From NCBI GenBank assembly GCA_022818135.1, contig JAFMSR010000018.1, positions 18,528,595 through 18,592,594 of the forward strand: a stretch of 64,000 nucleotides of DNA, read 5' to 3'. The notes below the pieces were generated by a model. It worked only from the letters and a program-made list of their open reading frames with translations. It had not been told where the DNA came from and did not search any database. Position 1 is the first letter of the stretch, and each line of letters begins with the position of its first letter. Both the position numbers and the translations under genes were made by a program. The DNA comes from Saxidomus purpurata. Its lineage: Eukaryota; Mollusca; Bivalvia; Venerida; Veneridae. This document shows positions 56,192 through 64,000 of the stretch, one piece after another.

Positions 56192-59100
56192 CTGTATAGA
56201 TGTTTTTTAGAGAAAGATATTTCATTTATTTATCAGTATTTCACCTATCCATGTATATGTAATATATTTTCGCGACAAGCAGGCAGATCTAGGAAAGTTT
56301 TATATTTACAGACATTCTGTAAATTTACAGATAAGCTAAGAAAGTGTTCGAACTATTTGTTGATTATTGAAATCGCAAATGGTGGACTACACATTTATAA
56401 CCCAGGTTCTTCTGCATTTGGCCATTGTACTGATATATAGAATTCCCTTGCAGAGTACAGTCATATATGGCCCAAAATATGCACCTCTGCACATATGTGT
56501 CCATTAGTAGCCATTCAATGTCTTTGGTTACCAAAGGTTACCAGGTTACTACAGTATCTTTCTATATAATTCTATGTTAGCTAAATGAAGGTCTATATTT
56601 TAATACTGGGTTACCTGGTTACCTAAGGTTACTCTAGGTTACCAAAATGGTATTAAAGATAAGAAAAAGAGTGAAAATTAAAAAGTTTAAAAAATAAAAA
56701 TGTTTATGTACAGTATATAACTCTACAACCGCCTCGTTTGATAATGAATAACAATATTCGTGTTTTTTGTTTGAAGACATTAGAGTTATATTTTCAACAA
56801 CTGGTGAACTGCGTATTTTGTTGTAATTTTACTATTTGAAGAGTTTAATTGCTGATGGTAAGTGAACACATTTATATTATCATTGAACCTTTTCTTTTGA
56901 CATGTTTATTCTGTGGGCCTATTTAAATGTGTTTGAGCAAGTTTAGCAGAAGAAAAGTGTAAAGATATGTGAATATCCTGTATAAATGATTTTTTTATTT
57001 TTTACTATTTTTTAGTATTAATTGTTTGAAATATTAGACAATCTTATGTTAATTCCTTGTGAAATAGGCCTGCAGTTCTAAAGGTGACTATTAAAGGGAA
57101 TTTTACATTTATCAACTTGTCCTTTTTATTTACCCATATGAGAATGCAAAAATACCAAAAAGTTTTAGAAGTTAAATGTTTGCAGAGCAGAAAAGAACGT
57201 GAGGTGAACTGTGTTATTATGTCATTACTACAACTGGCTGTTTTTGATATATCTAAAATCATGCTTTTCTGTCTGAAGAGGTCAGTGTAAAATGTCACAG
57301 CTTTAATGTGGTAAGTACTTGGATTTATTTATAAAATATTTAAAGTTGTGTTAAATTTTTCTGAAAGTATAGATCAAATCTAATAATGAATTTATTATCA
57401 GGAAATCTAGTAGTCAGAGTAATTAATGTCTCTTATTTCATTCAAGACAAACATTTGAAATATACATTATTTATGTGTACATGAAAAAAAAATTTTAAAA
57501 TTAATTATTAACTGAATACTGAAACAGTTATTTCAACAAATCAAAAACATAATTATTTCAACAATTTCATTTGCCTATCAGTCTGTTTATATGGGATTAG
57601 TACATTTATAACCCCTTACATATTTGCCTTGTGCTTTAGATCTTACAATTACTGTCTTTGGCATCATTGTGCTTCATGGCTTTCTTTGCCATATATGGTA
57701 TGGTGAATTCCACTTCAAAGCAGCTCTTGTATATTGGGGATATACAATTATGTCATCACATAGCCATAAATCACAAGGCAGTAAATCACAGTGAAGCTGG
57801 GGGTGGAGTTTAAAGAACTTGTGAACCAATCATATGACCACTTTGTATCAGTAATTAAAAATTTAAAGATCTATTCTCATTCTGAATGAAAGTTCAGATT
57901 TCACACTTGTTGAATTCTGTTATAAAATCATTGCTTAATTATTCATCTGTAATTGTAATACTGTTAAATGTATATATTTTGTGATTTTATTAATATTTAA
58001 TAAACTCTGGAATTGGAACTGAAGCTACTGGATACGGGTTAGCATAATTTTGTCAGTTATTTTATTAAACTAATAAGTTGCCTTAAAATGCTTTGTGTGC
58101 AAGGTATCACAATTTAGTCAGAGCTGTTGTTTTCAAATTTATAGTTTTAAAGCTTCTGTAAGCAATGTTTTTTATATTTTTTTCTGCAAGAGATTGTTAG
58201 TACCTATTTTGCAATTAAGATTAAATAAATTCCTTGCTGATAATGAGAATAGAATAATATTTGTTTGTACCTTGTTTACACTTCAATTTGCAAGCATCAG
58301 CGGCATTGTATCTATAATGAATAATATATGCAAAACTAAATAAAAAGTATGAAATCACAAGAACCAGCAGCTGCTGTTTATATTTTTATAACAGAAGCTA
58401 GTAACAGTAACCATACAGTAACATAATGTTATAAACAACCTGTTAAAAACCTATTAATTTTATCAAATTTGTCTTTTAAAACTAGGAACTTCTATAAACG
58501 TGTTACATCCAAACGTTACACCCAAAGTAGGACAATTTATTTAAATTGTTGCAAATATTTTATTTTTTATATTTTTTTTCAAGTTTATTTTACAAACATG
58601 CATGAGTCCCGCATAGAACGGGCAGCATCAGCAAAATACATATCTATATACAAAACAAAAATATATCAACAGTTTAGTTCTTGAAACCAGTATTGAAGTC
58701 CAATTATTGGCAAGATATTTTGACTTGTGAATGAATGACAATTATCAATATCTCCTTGTTGTGTAAAATCCTGTATATAATACATCCAGTAAAGAATGGC
58801 AATGTGAGGGATTAGATTTTGACAGAAAATTATTAGACAATGAGGTAATTTTTGCATTTTTGAGCTAATATTCTAGAAAATTCTGTTATCTAAATGGACA
58901 TGATAAGTTTATTTTTCATAATTCCAATAGACCAAAAGGTCTGCGAGGCATATACATTTACAAACACATAAAACATGGCAAATCAGAGTGTGATATATAA
59001 CAAAAGAACCAAGAAAAGAAATTAAAGAAGACAATGATCTACCATTAACTTGTATCTATCAGATTGTTTTTAATGTAATTCTATGCTTTTTGTTTTGTTT

Positions 59101-60640
59101 GAAATAAACTTAAACTTGCATATGAGGTAAAGACTGAGTTTTCACTTTTTACCGAATGAAGAAATGAACGCGACCTAATAATCCGATTGGTTAACTGGTC
59201 AGTATAAAGTCAGGGCGAAGCTGAGAATATTTTTTGTTTAACAAAAGTATGTGCTATAGATACATACAATGAGCACCCAGCTAATCTAATCGAAACAGTC
59301 GAAAGACTAGTCTGGATTTAACATGATATTTGAAGGAATAAAGTAACTTATTTAGGATAAAGTGAAGACCAAACTATTCATCCTGTGTAATAACAAATAG
59401 TGAAAGGAGTCTTTAATACATAAGTCTAAGTTCGAGTTCAATGCATAATTAACATACTGTTCATAGTAAATTCAAATAATAAAGTTAAACGAAAATACAA
59501 TAGTTAATCAAAATGTCTCTATCTATAGTTTAGATCTTATTTAATTAATTAAATACTGTCTTTGGCATTCAAATGCATAATAAACATATTTAGCAACATT
59601 TTTTATAAGGGTTACATCTATGAACGTTTGCATATTTGGACGATTTCTCAAAATTCAGGTATGAATTTAGTTCCCAAATTATTATAAAGTTGACATGTTA
59701 ATAAGTACGGACAATTATTTGTCTTCTGAATGTTTGCAAATATTGAAACAGGCATCAACACCTATAAATGTAAGCTGCTAAGTTTCTAAAGTTGACTTTT
59801 TGGATGATAACATACATTTGTATAATGTTTTAAAGGGTGAATATCGTACAATGCAGAACTAATCATGATCTGCACTGATTGAAAATTCATGCATAGGATT
59901 TTTCTGCTAGCATGACAAGTGTTACTTGTCAAAACAGCAATCTCTTGGCGGTGACTGCATCGACATAAACAAAAGGTGAATGTAAAAACTAAACTTTACA
60001 AAAACACAAGTAACAGCCTAAAGACTATAATGTGTACTTATCTTTTGAACCTTATTATGTGAACAATAATCCTCTTGTTTAACTTACGGTATGCATTTAA
60101 GTAATAATTTGACCCGTGGTTAGGAAATCATTGAGCACTAAATGTTCTATAAATTATAATAATTTAAATACATTCAAGAAACAAGTTCTAAATATACATG
60201 TTCTGTTACATTAAACATGTTAATTAGCTGCATGAATATTTTCAAAAACAGGAGCAAACAGCATTCACTTTTGTATAATTTATTATTTGGACGCAGGTTC
60301 AATTCCTACACTCGGAGTTAGACATCAGCGTTTTACCAACTACCTAAGCCCTATAAACCGGGGACATAACCGGCTTCTGTACATATAGGTGTTTGATGTT
60401 TTATGAAAAAAATAAAGAAGATATTTTCTAAAGATCGCACTAATTGAAAAGTAAAATTTAGTGACGTAACGTCAAACATTGCGATACACAACTGTAACAT
60501 TAACACCTCATGCTAAGGCTTGGTTTCAACCCGGGACTTTCATACTAGTATTACATTTTCTCTTTGCATAATTTGGCTGTTGAATGACAGTTGATTTGAA
60601 CTGAATTGCAATATAAGAAGTATGCCAATTTAAGCCATAT
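56192..60640. other. Intergenic AT-rich DNA
   Basis: No gene recognised. 56523-56644 has a cluster of GGTTACC-like heptamers. A MITE core fragment with AATCATGATCTGCACTG lies near 59855-59880. Otherwise featureless. Confidence 0.45.
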
Positions 60641-60801
60641 TTTAGTCATTTGAACAGGCAGGCAGTTTACCTTACTATACCAGAACTACTTTCTTTCTAA
60701 CATGGTCGGTACCAGGGTCGAACCCATGACTCTCAATCTATGTAAGGTTATCATAGGGAGTTCAAGTCCGCGGCTCTTACCACTAGACCTCGAAGGCTGA
60801 C
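60641..60801 (-). mobile_element. tRNA-Ser-like SINE, second copy
   Basis: The minus-strand head is GAGGTCTAGTGGTAAGAGC (A box), GGACTTGAACTCC anticodon arm (TGA), a long variable arm and an intact GGGTTCGACCC B box. The body is shared with 15545-15752, ending ACTGCCTGCCTGTTCAAATG. The B box is better preserved here than in the Homer intron copy. Confidence 0.75.
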
Positions 60802-61546
60802 CACCTAACCTCTAAGTATCGTAGGTGCGGAAATAAAAGTTAAATACATTATTGCGAAGAACTAGAAATGCCATCATGCACTGACGTATAAAGAATACTT
60901 TTAAGCATTTAAGCGTTTTTGAAGTGAATATTGAAAATCTCGTATAAAGCATGGTCAAAATACTCACTACCTATTGAGTGTCAGGTAAATAATGTCGCAC
61001 AATACGTACATGTATTGTACCATGAAAAAAAAATCAACAGAATAACACGGACAAACACAGTCTGTACATATTTAGGTTTTGAATAGTTCTATGGAAATTT
61101 CTTAGGAACGAAAAAAATATGTAGTTTCATTAAAGTAAACTCCAAATATAAGGACTCCAGATATAGCGAAAATCAGGATAAAAGGAACAAATTTTCTCAG
61201 CCCAATTAGTTTGTTTATTTTTTTATAGGAGTATGTAATACGGATTATAACAAACTCCGGATATAAAGACCATATTTAATGATGACTACAAAGTTGGTTA
61301 CTTATTCCTTATTCCTTTTTCGAATAAGGAATAAGAAACTGGTTACTTATTCTTTATTCAAATCCGAATAAGTAACAGAAGTGATACTGCCGGTGCCAAG
61401 AAAAATGTTGTTGTCATTCCCTCACATTACGAATATTTAACTGTTTTAAGGCCAAACAAACTTGATTTAAGCTATTACTAAGAGCATTTTTGAAAAAAAA
61501 GAACAAAGTCGAATAAGGAGTAAGGAACTGGTTACTTATTTCATAT

Positions 61547-62428
61547 TCAAATCCGAATAAGTAACAGAAGTGATAACGCCTGGCGACACGGACAATGTCG
61601 TCTTCATTCTTTCACATTACTATTCGACATTATTATTCGACTTTTTTCATTTTTTCAAAAATGCTCTTTGTAATATGTTAAATTATGTTTGCTTGGCCTT
61701 AAAACAGTTAGATATTGGGATTTTGAAAGAATGACAAAGACATTTTTCATGTCACCGGCAGTATCACTTCTGTTACTTATTCAGATTTGAACTAGAGCTA
61801 TCACTAAATGTGATTCATACCCCCAAAAGACTGCTTTATAAACTGAAGAAGTTCGTAGTAACATAATACCTTGCAAACAAACTAAAAAGAGATATTGTTC
61901 TTGGCAATAACTCTGTAATTTGTCAAGATAGAGTTATGGTTCTTGTACACTGCACTTCCTCTCAATGTACTTGACCATTGTATGAAGTCAAATCCGAATA
62001 AGTAACAGAAGTGATAACGCCGGCGACACGGACAATGTCGTCTTCATTCTTTCACATTACTATGCGACATTCTTATTTGACTTTTTTCATTTTTTCAAAA
62101 ATGCTCTTTGTAATATGTTAAATAATGTTTGCTTGGCCTTAAAACAGTTAGATATTGGGATTTTGAAAGAATGACAAAGACATTTTTCATGTCACCGGCA
62201 GTATCACTTCTGTTACTTATTCAGATTTGAACTAGAGCTATCACTAAATGTGATTCATACCCCCAAAAGACTGCTTTATAAACTGAAGAAGTTTGTAGTA
62301 ACATAATACCTTGCAAACAAACTAAAAAGAGATATTGTTCTTGGCAATAACTCTGTAATTTGTCAAGATAGAGTTATGGTTCTTGTACACTGCACTTCCT
62401 CTCAATGTGCTTGACCATTGTATGAAGT
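61547..62428 (+). repeat. Recent 440-bp tandem duplication
   Basis: 61547-61987 and 61988-62428 are almost identical, differing at a handful of positions by eye. Each spans an arm of the foldback element and the 3' part of the inserted Helitron-like element. Confidence 0.9.
61792..61987 (-). mobile_element. Helitron-like element, truncated 3' copy
   Basis: Minus-strand 3' end (CTAG, hairpin, TTTTGGGGGTATGAATCACA) plus part of one core unit, cut where the tandem duplication joins. Created by the duplication, not by a separate insertion. Confidence 0.8.
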
Positions 62429-62712
62429 CGTATTGAATTCCAACTTGTAGTTTTCAAGTTATGCTTCGGACAAGGAAAACTAACAAAAGGCAATAACTCA
62501 GTGAATACTCAAAATAGAGTTATAGTTCTTGTACACTGCACTTCCTCTGAGTTTGCTTGATCATTGTATGAAATTGTATTGAATTCCAACTAGTAGTTTT
62601 CCAGTTATGCTCCGGACAAGGAAAATGCAACAGACCGCCCGACTGACTGACCAACCGACCAACCACCGGGTGACTCCTATATACCCCCCTAAACTTCGTT
62701 TTGGGGGTATAA
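62232..62712 (-). mobile_element. Helitron-like element with core repeats, copy 4 (short)
   Basis: Full ends on the minus strand (5' TTATACCCCCAAAACGAAG at 62712, 3' CTAG at 62232) with only about two core units. It sits inside the foldback element. Confidence 0.82.
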
Positions 62713-62803
62713 TAAGGGATAAGTAACTAGTTCCTTATTCCTTATTCGAAAAAAGGAATAAAGAATAAGTAATAAGTAACCGACTTTGTAGTCATTATTT
62801 AAT

Positions 62804-63024
62804 GGGTCCATGGAGTTCATGATAAACTAGTGTACTGTATATGCCCTTATATTATACACTTATTATATCTTATAACAGTTTCTATGTTAAGGTTACTCAG
62901 ATAGTCATGAATTGATTGTTGATCAGCAGTGAGAGGAAATAAGAAAAGAGATAAATATTTTAGCGTTTTTTATTTAAAAAGGCAAAGTAATCAATCCGTT
63001 TGCTATATATTCAATTCATCCATA
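62804..63024. other. Spacer between elements
   Basis: AT-rich, nothing recognised. Confidence 0.5.
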
Positions 63025-63916
63025 TACACTTGGAGGCTTTTCTAACACAACAATCGTTCAAATGCATTTATTTTCAAATTGCTTATTTGTGGATAGCGAA
63101 ATTTATTACATTTTATTGATAAAAACGTATAAAAAATGAACAGAATAAAACATCACTGTAGAAATAAAAGTCACAAAAACGTAATTGCAGCTTAACGTTA
63201 GAAGCACATGGTGTGGAAAGGTAACTCATGATAATTTGTATTTAAATGAACCATTTGCATTTCTGTATGTAAATGTTTTGTATGTAAACAAAATTGTAGG
63301 TGGAATTTATTGAAATGGATATAATTAAAAAAGCACCGTATGTATCCTCTATCATGATACTAGAGCTTACAGCACCAATAATTATGATTTGCGAGATTTA
63401 TCCTAAAAAGGATAGAATGCATTTGATTGAATACAAAATCAGGAATAGCAGTGTGTTTTTTTCTACAATAATAAATGTTTGCAATATGAATTTTGGTAAA
63501 TAACAAACAAATATTAATAAAAATCGATTAAATTCAATACGTGTCTAAAAGTGCGGCCTGTTTTAAACATGCCGACTGCGCGACATCTTTCGCGGACATT
63601 CTTTCGCACAATGATTTTCTGAGTTGAATAGTTTAATAAGTCATTATGTGTTTTTTCGGCGTGCCCAGGCATGTACTAAAGGTGAATGAGCAAATAACCA
63701 ATAATTCTTTCCCGCCAGTATTTCCACATGCAAAATGCAAAAAATGTGCACATCCCAGGTGCAAAGCTACTGAACCATCACAGTTGAATAATTTTGTCAT
63801 ATTTCCACGTCTTATTTGGCCAAATAACTGCATGCATAGTTTCAAATCAATTCTTTGAATCATTTCCAAGAAATTCGGTTTTAAAAAGTGTTGCGTTAGA
63901 AAAGCCTCCAAGTGTA
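63025..63916. mobile_element. TIR element of 892 bp, Tc1/mariner-like ends
   Basis: Inverted ends of about 27 bp: TACACTTGGAGGCTTTTCTA on the left and its reverse complement at 63890-63916, one mismatch seen. Both termini show TA, the target of Tc1/mariner elements. The open frames inside (63300-63503, 63633-63911) show no transposase motif. Probably a non-autonomous member; superfamily is an inference. Confidence 0.65.
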
Positions 63917-64000
63917 AACAATTTGCAAAAGTTAACCAACATTTTATTGCTTGAATAATATAAAATTTTTTTATGTATGTTTGGTTTGTAAAAAAAAGAT

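Larger units (their letters stand above)
61281..62795. mobile_element. Foldback/TIR element with 8-bp target duplication, containing nested Helitron-like DNA
   Basis: Flanks carry TATTTAAT at 61273-61280 and 62796-62803. The ends are inverted: GATGACTACAAAGTTGGTTA on the left and, read in reverse complement, ATGACTACAAAGTCGGTTAC on the right, continuing for about 70 bp of AATAAGGAATAAG-type sequence. Inside, 61374-61520 pairs with 61630-61785 (GTAACAGAAGTGATACTGCC and its complement). An 8-bp duplication fits hAT-like elements, but no transposase is present. Copy 4 of the Helitron-like family is inserted in it. Confidence 0.75.

Noticed and set aside
55958..56440. 160-codon plus-strand frame, the longest in the window
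   Set aside because: No recognisable domain, includes AT-rich low-quality stretches, and the opposite strand has a better exon-like segment; length alone is not enough.
60285..60360. tRNA-like sequence with GGTTCAATTCC
   Set aside because: B-box-like match only; no A box in the correct orientation and spacing.
63646..63858. Cys/His-rich 70-codon frame (HAKCKKCAHPRCK)
   Set aside because: Inside the TA-ended TIR element, overlaps an equally long opposite frame and lacks a full zinc-finger or THAP pattern I could support.

Overview
The window is eukaryotic: AT-rich, intron-rich and full of short non-autonomous repeats. It carries two recognisable protein genes, both split into small exons joined at GT-AG sites. 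The repeat families point to a bivalve mollusc, perhaps a venerid-type clam: Helitron-like elements with ~146-bp core repeats, tRNA-Ser-like SINEs, and a MITE family centred on GATCATGATC. The organism call is an inference from repeat style; no species was verified. Exons were found by reading protein similarity and checking that splice sites and codon phases agree.

Layout. 1-9961: no gene seen; a 41-bp satellite of about 52 copies lies at 5120-7273. 9962-22204 (+): a Homer postsynaptic scaffold gene with nine exons plus a 15-nt candidate microexon; the model encodes about 433 residues (EVH1 domain, Ser/Thr/Pro-rich linker, C-terminal coiled coil). 22205-36936: 3' UTR of Homer, then intergenic DNA with a degenerate core-repeat region, a GC-rich 155-bp hairpin and a 2.1-kb Helitron-like element. 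36937-50324 (-): a complete ubiquitin-specific protease 3 (USP3) gene in 14 exons, 527 residues, with its zinc finger and all catalytic boxes. 50325-64000: no firm gene; it holds tRNA-like SINE heads, a decayed LINE reverse-transcriptase relic, one orphan exon candidate on the minus strand, a nested foldback element with 8-bp target duplications, and a TA-ended TIR element.

The two genes converge tail to tail and have no evident functional link: Homer acts at postsynaptic and calcium-signalling sites, USP3 on nuclear ubiquitinated histones. The most unusual signals are at splice sites. USP3 intron 8 is almost filled by 21 tandem 54-bp copies of its own 5' splice site. Homer exon 3 is followed by a partial copy of its own 3' end with a second donor. 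Homer exon 8 has three in-phase donors, and a 15-nt microexon follows it.
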